Assembly: GCA_903832055.1 (NCBI GenBank)
Contig: CAILAC010000010.1
Location: 434,001-498,000, forward strand
Direction of reading: 5' to 3'
DNA length: 64,000 nucleotides
From: an uncultured Acidobacteriota bacterium
Lineage (GTDB): Bacteria; Acidobacteriota; Terriglobia; Terriglobales; Acidobacteriaceae
Both the position numbers and the translations under genes were made by a program. Under the pieces are notes generated by a model. The model saw nothing but the letters and a program-made list of their open reading frames with translations, ran no database searches and was not told the origin of the DNA. Of the stretch, positions 40,355 through 50,506 are shown piece by piece (the first letter of the stretch is position 1; the number at the start of each line of letters is the position of its first letter).

Positions 40355-43300
40355 CTATTTGAAGCGGCGGCGGGCTTTGACAACCATCGAAAAAATCCCC
40401 GACTCATCCTGAGTCAGCAGCAGGGATACGTGCAGGTTAATTGCAATCTCAGCCTGGATAAGTTGCTGCGCTGTCGTATTTACGTTGCTGGCATAAGTAA
40501 AAGTAAGATTCTTGCCAATTTGCTCAACCACCGTGACCCTGGCGCTTGAGTTGCCCAATGAGCCGATGAAGTTTGGATCCACTTTAATTGCGCCAGAGCC
40601 AAACAGCCGCTGCACTCGATTGGAGACAGTGGCATTGAAGGCTCCGCCGAGCAGAGCGTCGGTCATCGGATTGTCGCCGGCCTGCTGTTGCTGCGCGGAG
40701 TAGAGCCGCTGCTCATCCTGGGTGCGCCCCAGGGCCAGCAAGGCCAGGACATCTGCTTCCGGCAAAGGCGGTTCAGAACGATAGGAGACATTGAGCTTTT
40801 CCGGAGTCCCATGCAGGCCCAGCGTGATGTCGTAGTCCTCTACGCGGGCGGTTGCGTCGAGGTCAATGTTGGGCTGGATGCGGACCGGATTGTTGAAGTT
40901 GATGTCACCGCGTTCCAGCTCGTATTTTGTGCCGCCGATTGAAGCGCTGCCCTCGGTCAACGAAATCCGGCCGAGTAAAGAGGGGTTGGCGAGCGTACCA
41001 CGCAGATGGAGATCAACATCGCCGGCAAGTTTCGCAAAAGCATTTTGAAAGTTCAACTGGGGCGCAGAAGTCAGGTGAACGTCGAGCCGGAGATGATTGG
41101 ACGGGGCGTCAGGCGAGATGATGGGCTGCACAGCCTTGGATTGTGCCGCGAGCGATGCCATGTCCAAGTCAGAGTTGATTGCAAATCGCGTCACCTCAAC
41201 CGTGCCGCCAAGCAGAAGATTGTTCTGCGGCCCTTGCAGCCGCAGATTCGCGTCGGCCAGGGAACTGACCCCTTGTGGATAGCGGATTCGTATCGACTTG
41301 CCGGTTGCGGTCAGATCGGCGTAAATGCCGTGTTGGAATCCCAGATAACCAGAAACACTCAGAAGGCCGCCACCGGTCATCGCCGTCAGATTGCGCACGG
41401 CCAGGCGGTTCTGAATGAACTCCAACGTCCCTTTGATCTGACTCAGGCCGTTGGGGAAATCCTGCAGCGCAATGGCAGCATTCTGGAACTCGACCTTACC
41501 CTGCAAGATTGGATTGAAGAGCGGACCGTGGGCTTCCATTTGAAAATTTGTCACGCCTGAAGCGATCAGGTCCTGGTCAAGAGACTCGGCCAGCCGCAGG
41601 TTGATGGAACCGTTGGCAGCAAGATCCAACTGCTGCTTGCCGGTGACCCCCAGAGTGCCACCTATCTTGAGATCGGTGTCTTCTCCAGTAATTTCAACCG
41701 GGTCAAGGCGAGCGAGGCCATTGTTCAGCGTCGCATGCACTGCACCTTTGCTGGCCAGGTGCACGCCCTGCAATACCAGCGCCAACTGGCGCAGGCTGGC
41801 TTCGCCTGAGAGCTTTTCAGGATGTGCGAGCGGGCCTGAGACCTTTGCGGTGCCTTCCAGGTCAGACTGTCCGCTGATACCGGTCACGTGCAGCAGTTTG
41901 AGCAGTGCGCCGATATCAAACCGGGCAAACTGCAGCGTTGCCTGTGTGGTGTACTCAGCGTCCAGGCGTGTCTCCCCATGCGCGGAGAATTCCCCGGCTG
42001 GCTGGTGGGAGCTGAGGTCGTAAATCGCCGCATGCTGGCTCGTGTGAGCCGAAACCAACAGGTCTGAAATTGGCTCCCCGGCAATTTTCATTTCGCTGAA
42101 AGTAGCCTTGGCCTCTACACGCGGATCATCCAGCGTACCCTGGCCTAAAATCGTCATCCCGAGCTTGCCGGTTACCGCAGAGCTCGATGTTGTCGACGAA
42201 GACACAGCGGCCTGCAGGTTGGCCAGGTCGAGCGCTGCGGCTCGCGCGTCAAGCTTGAAGCTGCGATGGGCGAGGTTGTAGGTGCCGCTCGCCGTCACCT
42301 GTCCGCCACCTTTTTGACCCTGCTGAGCCGTCAGACTGGCGACGGTAAGCGTCTGGTCTCCGCCGTCGTTACTGATCGAACCGCGGGCGCGCAGATCATC
42401 AATCGAGACACCGTATGCCTTGGCGTTCGTCACCTCTACATTGCCAGAGCCGGCAAGGCCTTTGATCTGGCCTGAAAAATCCAACTGCGCGTTGAGCTGT
42501 CCGGTGATGGGCGCTGCTACGCCCGCCAGCGAGAATAGATCAGTCAGCGGATAGCCATGTGCCGTCGCCTTGACGTTGACGACAGAATTTTCATCGAACT
42601 CAAGGGCAGTATCGGAGAGCTTGTAGGCCGGATTGGGCGAATCGATTTGCCCCTGTAAAGACAGCGTCGTCGGGCCGCGGCGCATGACGCTATGGCGCAA
42701 CAGGATGCTTGCAGGTGTGTAGACCCCGTCGGCATCCACCGTATCCCAGTAGACAAAAACGGGCGGAGCATTCGGGTTTGGCACTGAAGTATTGGCCTTT
42801 GCGCCGCTCAGGGGAGGTAAACCGCCCGCACTGGACCCAGCAAGTGGAATTTCGATTCCAATATTGCTCGCCGTTACATGACCTTCAACTCGCGGAGTCA
42901 GCCATGAACTGGTCAACTGGCCGTGAAATTGCGCCTGTCCCTGCAACCGCACTGGCAGGGCATCGGTTCCGAGACGGTCTCCCGACTGGAAGGACAGCGT
43001 CTTAAGAATCGAGTCGAACTCCGAAAGGTCGCTCGACTGAAAATCAAGATCCATGCCGGAAGCCTTTTCAATCGGGAAGACACCGACCAAGCCCTTGCCC
43101 TCAACCAAACTGTGCGGAGTGCGCACTTCAAGCCTGTTGACTTTCACCGCACCAGTAGACACTGGGTAGAGACCATCGACCACACCCGTGACCGGCGCTT
43201 CGCCAGGAACCGGGACTGCCGACGGAGCCATCGCCAGTTCGCCGCCAATTTGAAGGTCGTCGCCGAAGCTCGTCCACTTTGCCGTAGCCGGGCCCGAGAT

Positions 43301-44773
43301 CACCGCATCGAGTCCGAGGTGGCGATAGGGTGGGGCCGCCAACATGATCAGCAACGTGTCGAGCGAAACTCCGTTGAGGTTGGCGTGCACAATTCCGGTC
43401 GGAATCGGCCAGCTCTTGTGCGCCTTTTCAAGGGCTCGTCTGGCAGCCAGGGTCGGCGTGCTGTCCAGCCAGTTATCAAACTGAAAATCTGCGTTGACCT
43501 CTCCTCCCTGTCCCAACCTCGTATGGATTTCCGAAACCATCAACTGCCTGGCGTCGGCGCGGAAACGCGCTGAGAAGCCAACAGCGTGGCCATCGACAAT
43601 CGTGTCCTGGTAGTGAATCGCATCGGACGCCAGGTCACCCGTCGCCTGAAACTGGCCGCCATGACCTTTGACCGAAGTGTTCAGGCTTACGATGCCGCTA
43701 TGAATTGCCGCAAATGAAGTGGTCGGGGCCAGCAACCGAAGGTCGACCCGTCCGCTTGCCTGGGCCGTCCAGACCGGGTTTGCAAAGCTGTCGAGTGTCC
43801 CCTTCAACGTCAAGGTTTGGTCAAGCGCAGAAAGTCGAAACAAATCCAGATGAGCGCTGTCGTGAAACAACTCAATCGAGGCATCAACCTGGCTGGGAAC
43901 CGGTTCAAACTTCGCGAGAGCATAGGTCAGATCTGCCAGCCCTACATGGATGCGGTAGCTGCCGCTTACGTTGCGTTCCGGGTTCATCGTTGCGGTGGAA
44001 TCCGGAACCCAGCTGAGTTGGAGATTCGCATCGTTGGCCTGGAACCCGAATGGGACCACATGATTTGCGATGTTGGCTGTTCCCTGCTCCACGGTGAGCT
44101 TGCCAACCTTAAGGTCAAACAGCGTATCCATTACCGGCTTGCCCGGTTTCGAGGGTGAGCGAGGCTGCGGCTGATTCGTCGATCCGTCGGGATAGACGAT
44201 GAGATGAAATGCTGGCTTCTCGACTTCCAACATGCGCAACATGACCCGCGTTGGCGCGTGAAGCGTGAATAAATTCAGAATGGAAACCTGTGCACTTAGC
44301 CGGTCAGCATGCGCGTAGGGGGCTTCCGTCGCCGCTTCCAGTCCGTGGATGGTAATGCCGGTAGCCTCAGCCCGCAGATGGAGCAAGTCCCAGTGAAACG
44401 ACGCTATCTCAACCCGGCCGCCGGTAGCCTCTTCCAGGGCCAAAACCATCCGATACCGCAGCCCATTTTCAAAAGCAGCTGAACTGGCAAAGTAGTACAG
44501 CGCCACCAGCAAACCCGCGAGGAAAAGCAACGTAATTCCCCAGGAGAGTCCAAGCCTACGCAGCCATCGCGATGGCATACGGGGCAAGGGAGGCAAGTGC
44601 CGATGCAACAGAAAATGAGGGACCGCCTCTTCGTATTCGGGCTCATCGCATTCGGACTCATCAAGCGCCGCTTCCCGCTCCAGCGCTTCTGCCTGGTTGC
44701 CCTCGGCTGCAATGTCGCGGTTCCCATCACGATCACCGGCGTGCGGCGATTTTTGCTCCTCCTGCTCGCTCAC
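40355..44773 (-). CDS. TamB-family (DUF490) envelope assembly protein
   Basis: 1472 residues. A long acidic cytoplasmic N-terminus (about 1-70), one transmembrane anchor (near LSWGITLLFLAGLLVALYYF), then a very long beta-rich periplasmic shaft of repeated amphipathic strands, and the conserved TamB C-terminal domain (LLGRISLTEGSASIGGTKYELERGDINFNNP, DITLGLHGTPEKLNVSYRSEPPLPEADVLALLALG) that interacts with an Omp85 barrel. It is thought to carry lipids or outer-membrane proteins between membranes. Start GTG 44773 overlaps the preceding stop by GTGA. The long N-terminal extension is more than most TamB proteins have. Confidence 0.9.
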   Translation of the reverse strand: MSEQEEQKSPHAGDRDGNRDIAAEGNQAEALEREAALDESECDEPEYEEAVPHFLLHRHLPPLPRMPSRWLRRLGLSWGITLLFLAGLLVALYYFASSAAFENGLRYRMVLALEEATGGRVEIASFHWDLLHLRAEATGITIHGLEAATEAPYAHADRLSAQVSILNLFTLHAPTRVMLRMLEVEKPAFHLIVYPDGSTNQPQPRSPSKPGKPVMDTLFDLKVGKLTVEQGTANIANHVVPFGFQANDANLQLSWVPDSTATMNPERNVSGSYRIHVGLADLTYALAKFEPVPSQVDASIELFHDSAHLDLFRLSALDQTLTLKGTLDSFANPVWTAQASGRVDLRLLAPTTSFAAIHSGIVSLNTSVKGHGGQFQATGDLASDAIHYQDTIVDGHAVGFSARFRADARQLMVSEIHTRLGQGGEVNADFQFDNWLDSTPTLAARRALEKAHKSWPIPTGIVHANLNGVSLDTLLIMLAAPPYRHLGLDAVISGPATAKWTSFGDDLQIGGELAMAPSAVPVPGEAPVTGVVDGLYPVSTGAVKVNRLEVRTPHSLVEGKGLVGVFPIEKASGMDLDFQSSDLSEFDSILKTLSFQSGDRLGTDALPVRLQGQAQFHGQLTSSWLTPRVEGHVTASNIGIEIPLAGSSAGGLPPLSGAKANTSVPNPNAPPVFVYWDTVDADGVYTPASILLRHSVMRRGPTTLSLQGQIDSPNPAYKLSDTALEFDENSVVNVKATAHGYPLTDLFSLAGVAAPITGQLNAQLDFSGQIKGLAGSGNVEVTNAKAYGVSIDDLRARGSISNDGGDQTLTVASLTAQQGQKGGGQVTASGTYNLAHRSFKLDARAAALDLANLQAAVSSSTTSSSAVTGKLGMTILGQGTLDDPRVEAKATFSEMKIAGEPISDLLVSAHTSQHAAIYDLSSHQPAGEFSAHGETRLDAEYTTQATLQFARFDIGALLKLLHVTGISGQSDLEGTAKVSGPLAHPEKLSGEASLRQLALVLQGVHLASKGAVHATLNNGLARLDPVEITGEDTDLKIGGTLGVTGKQQLDLAANGSINLRLAESLDQDLIASGVTNFQMEAHGPLFNPILQGKVEFQNAAIALQDFPNGLSQIKGTLEFIQNRLAVRNLTAMTGGGLLSVSGYLGFQHGIYADLTATGKSIRIRYPQGVSSLADANLRLQGPQNNLLLGGTVEVTRFAINSDLDMASLAAQSKAVQPIISPDAPSNHLRLDVHLTSAPQLNFQNAFAKLAGDVDLHLRGTLANPSLLGRISLTEGSASIGGTKYELERGDINFNNPVRIQPNIDLDATARVEDYDITLGLHGTPEKLNVSYRSEPPLPEADVLALLALGRTQDEQRLYSAQQQQAGDNPMTDALLGGAFNATVSNRVQRLFGSGAIKVDPNFIGSLGNSSARVTVVEQIGKNLTFTYASNVNTTAQQLIQAEIAINLHVSLLLTQDESGIFSMVVKARRRFK

Positions 44774-45636
44774 AGTTTGCCTCCGGTTCCCGCGAGAGGC
44801 TGTGTGGGCGCATTCGTCGCAGCTTCAGAACTTGCAGCTACAGGATCTGGAGCCAATGCAGGGTCCAGTATCTCCACCCGCCCCTGGCTTTGGAGGCTTT
44901 TCAGCCATTCATCGAAGAGCGCATTGACCTGCGCCTGCAAGAGGATTTCCTGAATGCGGGCCGAGACTCGCTCGAGCGGCGGCACATCCTCCGGCTTGGC
45001 ATATTTCGGCGCGACAGACTCTTTGTAGTACTTTTGAATTTCTTCCGGTGCGATGCGAATTCCGCTTCGGAAGCGCTGCTCGATAAAGCGCAGCACGGCA
45101 ATGCGATTCTTCCAGTAATCCGCAACAGGATCAGGCGCGAGACCGAGCGTGGCCAGATAGTCCGACCAACCGGCTGGAGTTGCACATTCGCGACTCTTGC
45201 ATGCAGGCAGATTCTGCCTCAACTCAGCGAGTGAGTCTTCAAGTTCTTTGGTGCTGACTTCCAGGCCCTGCGGATCTTCCTGCGTAATCTGCTGGACGAT
45301 CAATGCGCGCGTCGTCAGCCGTTCAAGCGCCTTCACTGGGGCTGCATCTCCCGGCTCGCTGATGGGCAAAAGCCGAAAGATACGAATCTCAATTTCCAGG
45401 TCGCTCTGCAGGATCACCTGGTTATTCACGACAGCTACGACGCGATCGAGTTGCGTCGACTGGACGGCGTCGGCTGCGGCACTTTTTGCTGGCTGAGGCG
45501 GGGTCTCTTGTCCGGCGCACACGATGCAGCAGGCGAGCAGAAGCATGGTCAGGCCGGAAGCGCGGTGGCCAGACTGCGACCGCAAATGCGAGGCTGCGCC
45601 ATCTCCAAAGCTCGGTTTGTTGGCCAAATCTGCCAT
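44770..45636 (-). CDS. SurA-like periplasmic chaperone (no PPIase domain seen)
   Basis: 288 residues with a signal peptide that ends near LLLACCIVCAGQE (a lipobox-like cysteine is possible). The core VVAVVNNQVILQSDLEIEIRIFR and the RFIEQRFRSGIRIAPEEIQKYYKE blocks match the SurA N-terminal helical domain; no parvulin domain follows, so it is a chaperone rather than an isomerase. It sits between the Omp85 and TamB genes: its ATG shares one base with the bamA-like stop and its stop overlaps the tamB start. Its role is probably to guide outer-membrane proteins. Confidence 0.85.
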   Translation of the reverse strand: MADLANKPSFGDGAASHLRSQSGHRASGLTMLLLACCIVCAGQETPPQPAKSAAADAVQSTQLDRVVAVVNNQVILQSDLEIEIRIFRLLPISEPGDAAPVKALERLTTRALIVQQITQEDPQGLEVSTKELEDSLAELRQNLPACKSRECATPAGWSDYLATLGLAPDPVADYWKNRIAVLRFIEQRFRSGIRIAPEEIQKYYKESVAPKYAKPEDVPPLERVSARIQEILLQAQVNALFDEWLKSLQSQGRVEILDPALAPDPVAASSEAATNAPTQPLAGTGGKL

Positions 45637-48600
45637 CAGAAGCTCTGCCCCAGGCTGAAGAAGAAGTTGAAATGAGCGCCTTCGCCGACATGCGGAACCA
45701 GCTTTGGATTGAGCTTGTCAAAGACGACCGGATAAATGGGCGGGTTCAGGTTGTAGCTGAAATCCACACGAATGGGCCCAACCGGCGTATGGTAGCGCAT
45801 GCCGACACCGGGAGCATGCGAGAAGTAGTTGAAACTGCAGGTGCCCTGCTGTCCGGTAGAAGTAACCGGGCCCACGATTGGCGGACCGCCAACGCTCCCG
45901 TTCACCAGGTTTCTGCAGCCTTCACGATTCTGTTGCCGGAATCGAATTGCGCTCGCCCATATATCCGAAGCATTGGTAAAGACGTTGCCCATGTCATGAA
46001 AGACAACAAAGCTCAGACTGTCGCCAAGCCACGGCAGCTTTGGCGGTGGCAGGCGAAACTCCGTTGTATTGATGAATGCGCCGGCACCACCGATGGGGAA
46101 CCCTGTCTGCGGGTCACGCGGACCGGCCGAGTTAATCCCAAAGCCGCGATGCGAGCTGCCGCCGCCGCCATAGAGTCGTTCAGGGAGCGGGATGAACTCA
46201 AGCCCTGGCGCTCCATAGGCTCGCTCTTGCCCGTAACGCGTGTTCCGTGCCAGCACGATGCGCCCTTTATTCAGCGGATAGTAGCTGGAGTTCGAAATAT
46301 CCAGCTGATTGAAGTTCGCCTGGGAAGCAAAAGTGCCCGACGAAAGAAACTCCTGAAAACTTGTATATGTGCCGCGATGAGCGTCAAGGGGAGCATCCCT
46401 GGTATCGCGAATCCAGGTAAAGCTTGGTCCACCCACCTTGACCGCCTGGAAGAGCAAAGGGATCGAACTTTCCTCAACCTGGGCGCTGTTCTTGTCTACT
46501 TTCACCCGCCTGTAGATGAACTGGTAAAGAAAAGTATTGGCCTTGCTCAGCCACTGGCCTTCCCCGTTGAAGCGCTGCGTCAGGCGGACACTTCCCTCGA
46601 GCTTTGAGGCAGAGTAAGTCGTGACATCCTGGCTATTGTTGTACCCCAGCGACACGCTGAGGCCAAAATTGCGGCTGCCGCGCACGCGAGGATACTGGTA
46701 GAGCATGCTCAGCCGCTGTTCGAGGAGGCCGTAGGTGCCGCGCAAACTGGCTGACTGCTCACGCCCGAAGAGGTTGATGCGGCTTAATTCCATCAAGACG
46801 CGAGGGCTGGCCCCCGCACTGCCATTGGGACTTGTGCTGGTGGAGCCGTTGACCGTGCCGGTCTGAACCTCAAATCCGCCACCGTAACTCAGGTCCCAGC
46901 GCCGGGCTTCAGTCGTCTGCAGCAAAACAGTCTTGTACAGCTCCTGGCCTGTCGGGTTTTGAATGACTGGATTGACCTCGTTGAACAAAGCGAGATCGTA
47001 GAGATTTCGCTGGGTATCCAACAAAGCTGATTCGTCCAGCGGTTCGCCTTCCTTGAGTGTTACGCCATGGGCAATCGTCTCAGGGCGCGTGTAGAGCAGC
47101 CCGGAGGTCACTACCCGCCGCAGAAGGACCTGTTCTCCTTCTGTCACGTGAAAGGTTACGTCCACCTGCCCGGGCTCTGCCTTGTTACTCACCGGCGCGG
47201 CAGCAGTGGTGACCTCAACGTGAGCCTGGTCAAAGCCGCGGCTCAGGTAATAGGCCAGCAGAGTGTCGCGATCACTGACCAGGTTCTCTGGAGAAAGCGG
47301 TTGCCCTGCAGACGTGTTGAGCATCGCAGCCAAGGGAGCTGCTGCAAGCTTGTTCGTGCCCGCCAGTTCCACTGCGTGCACTCTCTGCTGCTCACCTTCT
47401 TCAATGTGGTAAATCACATTGAGGGGAACTTCCTTCTTGCGGCTGTGAAGCGCGGATGAAAGTTGCGTATCGGCGTCCTGCACCTCGGGTGTCACCTTCA
47501 CCTGAGAAAAGCCGTTGTTCTGATAAATCGCCTGCAGCGCACCCACATCCGAGGTCAGCAAAGACTGGTTATAGACCCCCTGGCGATCAAAAGCATCGTG
47601 GGCGTGAACACTCAACCGCTCCTGGAGTGTTGGCAAATCAAAATACTTGGCTCCGGTGATGGTCACCGATCCAACCCGATGCCGCCCTCCCAATCTCACG
47701 TGAAATACGATCTCTACCAGCGAGGCTGTCGGCGGCTTCTGCTCATGGCTCACTTTTGCGTCAAAGTAGCCAAGGCGCTGGTAGTAGTTCACGAGGCGCC
47801 GGTTGCCTTCGTTCAAGAGATCTTCGTCAACGCTGCCCTCCTGATAGATCGGGAGGAGCTTGCGGATACGCCCAGGGCTCAGCTTCACGCCGTCCACGGT
47901 GACCTCCACGACTGGCCCTTGATTGGCGCTGAAGTGAAAATCAACCGTCTTCTTCTCCGACACATAGGTCTGTGATTCCAGCTTCACTTCGGCTTCCAGG
48001 CGGTTGTCTTTCCGGTAGCGCTGACCGACTCCATTGAGTGCCTGCCCTGTGGTCTCTCGATTGACGACGCGCCCTTCCTTGAGTTTGCCGTAGTGCTTGA
48101 ACTGCTCCGTCGTCAGACCGCTTTCACCGGAAAGCTCTATTTTGCCCGTCCGGGCCTGCGGACCTGAGTCAACCTGATAAGCAATATCCACGAGCTGATC
48201 GTCGGGATGTGTCGTCAGCGAATGCGTGAATTTGGGCTCATGAAAGCCGCTCTCCAGCAGTGAACGGCTCATCGCCGCCTCAGCCTGCGTGAGGCTCGTC
48301 GGGGTAAATCGTGTTCCGGGCCCGAGGCGGCTGGATCTTACGAGCAAGGCATTGGTGTTTGCACCCCTGGCGCCCTCCACCGACACCACGCCAATAAACA
48401 TGCGCGGCTTGCCTGAGAAGGTCAGTACAACCGAGTCACCTTCCAGGCGTCCCTCAACTGAGATCGAATCGTAGAGGCCGGTAGCGTAGAGGCGGCGCAG
48501 GCTGCTTCGCACTGCCTCCGCATGAAGCGGTTGCCCCGGCTGCTGCAGCAACTGCGCCGGCAGCGGAGCCAGCCGCGTGGCCGTGACGCCCGCAAAATCC

Positions 48601-48869
48601 ACCCGCAGCACGGTCTTGCCTTCCCATCGGCTGAACTTGTCGTCCGGCAACGGAGCCTCCGCAATTGCAGATGCTCGCTTCCCCGCGTCCTTGCCTTCGA
48701 TATCAAACTGCAATTCGGGGGCAATCGGAAGTGATGTTTGCCCCACGGCCACTAATCCTGCAAGCCCTGCGAAGCCGATGAGCAGCAAGCCCGTCTGGAG
48801 ACTTGAACAGAGCGGTCTGCACCAGCGGATTTTCGTCCGCTGCACAGGCCCTTTGATCGCTCTCAACAT
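45636..48869 (-). CDS. BamA/TamA-like Omp85 outer-membrane protein
   Basis: 1077 residues. Signal peptide with a long basic n-region, then about five POTRA repeats (VVSVEGARGANT, KIELSGESGL, EVTVDGVKLSPGRIR, SVTITGAKYFD, AVELAGTNKL), then a 16-stranded barrel from about residue 700 (LSYGGGFEVQTG) containing the Omp85 loop-6-type HRGFGINSAGPRD and ending in FNFFFSLGQSF, with the terminal Phe of outer-membrane barrels. It inserts proteins into the outer membrane. It leads an operon with surA-like and tamB genes, which suggests a TAM-like complex. ATG 48869 is chosen for the signal sequence; a start at 49070 is unlikely. Confidence 0.88.
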   Translation of the reverse strand: MLRAIKGPVQRTKIRWCRPLCSSLQTGLLLIGFAGLAGLVAVGQTSLPIAPELQFDIEGKDAGKRASAIAEAPLPDDKFSRWEGKTVLRVDFAGVTATRLAPLPAQLLQQPGQPLHAEAVRSSLRRLYATGLYDSISVEGRLEGDSVVLTFSGKPRMFIGVVSVEGARGANTNALLVRSSRLGPGTRFTPTSLTQAEAAMSRSLLESGFHEPKFTHSLTTHPDDQLVDIAYQVDSGPQARTGKIELSGESGLTTEQFKHYGKLKEGRVVNRETTGQALNGVGQRYRKDNRLEAEVKLESQTYVSEKKTVDFHFSANQGPVVEVTVDGVKLSPGRIRKLLPIYQEGSVDEDLLNEGNRRLVNYYQRLGYFDAKVSHEQKPPTASLVEIVFHVRLGGRHRVGSVTITGAKYFDLPTLQERLSVHAHDAFDRQGVYNQSLLTSDVGALQAIYQNNGFSQVKVTPEVQDADTQLSSALHSRKKEVPLNVIYHIEEGEQQRVHAVELAGTNKLAAAPLAAMLNTSAGQPLSPENLVSDRDTLLAYYLSRGFDQAHVEVTTAAAPVSNKAEPGQVDVTFHVTEGEQVLLRRVVTSGLLYTRPETIAHGVTLKEGEPLDESALLDTQRNLYDLALFNEVNPVIQNPTGQELYKTVLLQTTEARRWDLSYGGGFEVQTGTVNGSTSTSPNGSAGASPRVLMELSRINLFGREQSASLRGTYGLLEQRLSMLYQYPRVRGSRNFGLSVSLGYNNSQDVTTYSASKLEGSVRLTQRFNGEGQWLSKANTFLYQFIYRRVKVDKNSAQVEESSIPLLFQAVKVGGPSFTWIRDTRDAPLDAHRGTYTSFQEFLSSGTFASQANFNQLDISNSSYYPLNKGRIVLARNTRYGQERAYGAPGLEFIPLPERLYGGGGSSHRGFGINSAGPRDPQTGFPIGGAGAFINTTEFRLPPPKLPWLGDSLSFVVFHDMGNVFTNASDIWASAIRFRQQNREGCRNLVNGSVGGPPIVGPVTSTGQQGTCSFNYFSHAPGVGMRYHTPVGPIRVDFSYNLNPPIYPVVFDKLNPKLVPHVGEGAHFNFFFSLGQSF

Positions 48870-49373
48870 GAACAGACTGACTCCCAATTCACAATACACA
48901 TTCACCAAGCCACGCAACCCGATTGCGCAACACAGCCGTCCGATGCTGCCGGTTACGGTTTTCTGCAGTGTGCTTCGCTGCGTGCGAAGCGATTGTTCAG
49001 CTGCGCCATACAGGTGGCACCCACCCAGGACCACGCTTTCATAATCGCCCGGCCCTTTTGCACTTTGCACCTGCTCCCTATACTAATAACCAGAAGCAGG
49101 TTGCGCCCGAGCAAATGAACTCACAAATCTTTGAGGCCATTGCATGATTCGGTTCACGGGCAAGTACGGCGACCAGCGTACACATGGTTTATTCGACTCA
49201 CCATTAGACTGACCAGGATGGTATTTTGGTTGTCAGCCAAGTTCAAGAAGCGGCAATGGCGACGCATACAACCAAATCAGATCGCTTCCCAGGTCGCTTT
49301 CGTTTGCAATCAGGCCAGTTGGCACTATTCCGACCCGGCATCCGAAATTGCGCGTTCAACAAATGGAGGTCCA
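48870..49373. other. Divergent intergenic region bamA-like / sigma factor
   Basis: 504 bases holding the promoters of both units. Frames run through it, but none has a ribosome site or conserved sequence. A CTACTAATAA-type A+T stretch lies near 49080. No hairpin or repeat was recognised. Confidence 0.5.
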
Positions 49374-50072
49374 ATGGAATCCGCATCATCAGAGGCCCTC
49401 GATACTGGATGTAAAGTCGAAAGCGGGCCCATGAACGGCATTGATCTCACCGCTGCCGTCGCCGTCACCCCGCAGCCGCCGACTCTGCCAGCAGCCGAGT
49501 CCCCGAGTTCAGAGGCTGAAACACTCGCACTCGCCCAGGCCGGGAACCATGCGGCTTTTGCCTTGCTTTACTCCGCACACAAGCGGCGGGTGTACTCCCT
49601 CTGCCTGCGCATGTTGGGCAATGTCGCAGAGGCTGAGGACCTTACCCAGGAATCGTTCCTCCAGCTGCACAGGAAAATCGCGTCCTTCCGAGGCGATTCA
49701 GCCTTCTCCACATGGCTTCACCGCCTCACGATCAACGTCGTCCTCATGCACCTTCGCCGTAAAGGGCTCAATCTCATTTCACTGGATGAGGCTCAGGATG
49801 CGACCGCGGAGCGGGGGCCAGCCCGAAGCTTTGGCGCACCCGACCTGCGTCTAAACGGTACAATCGATCGCCTGACCCTCGAAAAGGCCCTTGAAGATCT
49901 CCCCCTTGGCTATCGCACAATCTTTGTCCTGCACGATATCGAGGGCCTTGAGCATAACGAAATTGCCGCCCAATTGGAGTGCTCTGTCGGCAACTCCAAG
50001 TCTCAATTGCACAAGGCACGCATGAAGCTACGGGAAGCTCTCCGTGCCCCTGCCCACGAGGTAGCCCTGTGA
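49374..50072 (+). CDS. ECF-type RNA polymerase sigma factor
   Basis: 232 residues. An unusual Ala/Pro-rich N-terminal extension (1-55) precedes region 2 (about 60-130: LLYSAHKRRVYSLCLRMLGNVAEAEDLTQESFLQLHRKIASF) and region 4 (about 175-225: LEDLPLGYRTIFVLHDIEGLEHNEIAAQL, a helix-turn-helix). It is a RpoE/SigW-like group IV sigma factor. ATG 49374 has GGAGGT four bases upstream, a strong site that fixes the start; longer readings to 49131 are rejected. The zinc-finger gene 85 bases downstream is a likely partner. Confidence 0.9.
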   Translation: MESASSEALDTGCKVESGPMNGIDLTAAVAVTPQPPTLPAAESPSSEAETLALAQAGNHAAFALLYSAHKRRVYSLCLRMLGNVAEAEDLTQESFLQLHRKIASFRGDSAFSTWLHRLTINVVLMHLRRKGLNLISLDEAQDATAERGPARSFGAPDLRLNGTIDRLTLEKALEDLPLGYRTIFVLHDIEGLEHNEIAAQLECSVGNSKSQLHKARMKLREALRAPAHEVAL

Positions 50073-50157
50073 TTAGACCGACAATGAAACCGGTGACGAC
50101 AATATTGACCGCAGCCAATTCCGGAACGGACCAAACCGGAAGTCGGGGGAGTGAAAA

Positions 50158-50472
50158 ATGATGGACTTCAAACCAGTTCATGCGGTTAAGCCCGCAACCA
50201 TCGATGTCCAGGTTGATTCGGCAATGGAAATAGCAGTCAACGCCGCACAAGACGCATGCGCCGACTTTCAGTCACTGATGCCAGAACGGATCGGAGCCGG
50301 CGAAGACCTGGGTGAATACGCACATCTGCAATCCTGTGATCGATGCCGTGCCCTGGTGCGAGACCTCCAATACATCGCTGAAGCCGCTGCAGAGCTTATG
50401 CGCGTCGAAGAAGAACCGCGCGATGAACTATGGTTCCAGATTCAATGGGCAATCGAGCAGGGCGAGGCCTGA
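50158..50472 (+). CDS. Soluble zinc-binding protein, probable anti-sigma factor
   Basis: 104 residues with the zinc anti-sigma (ZAS) motif H-x3-C-x2-C: His56, Cys60, Cys63 (AHLQSCDRCRALVRDL). Unlike most such anti-sigma factors it has no transmembrane helix; it ends in an acidic helical tail (EAAAELMRVEEEPRDELWFQIQW). It follows the sigma gene, so it probably binds that sigma factor and may respond to oxidation of the cysteines, by analogy with RsrA and ChrR. It is called on motif and context only. Confidence 0.7.
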   Translation: MMDFKPVHAVKPATIDVQVDSAMEIAVNAAQDACADFQSLMPERIGAGEDLGEYAHLQSCDRCRALVRDLQYIAEAAAELMRVEEEPRDELWFQIQWAIEQGEA

Positions 50473-50506
50473 ACATGGCAAGCTGTAATCATGGCAAAGC
50501 ATAGAC

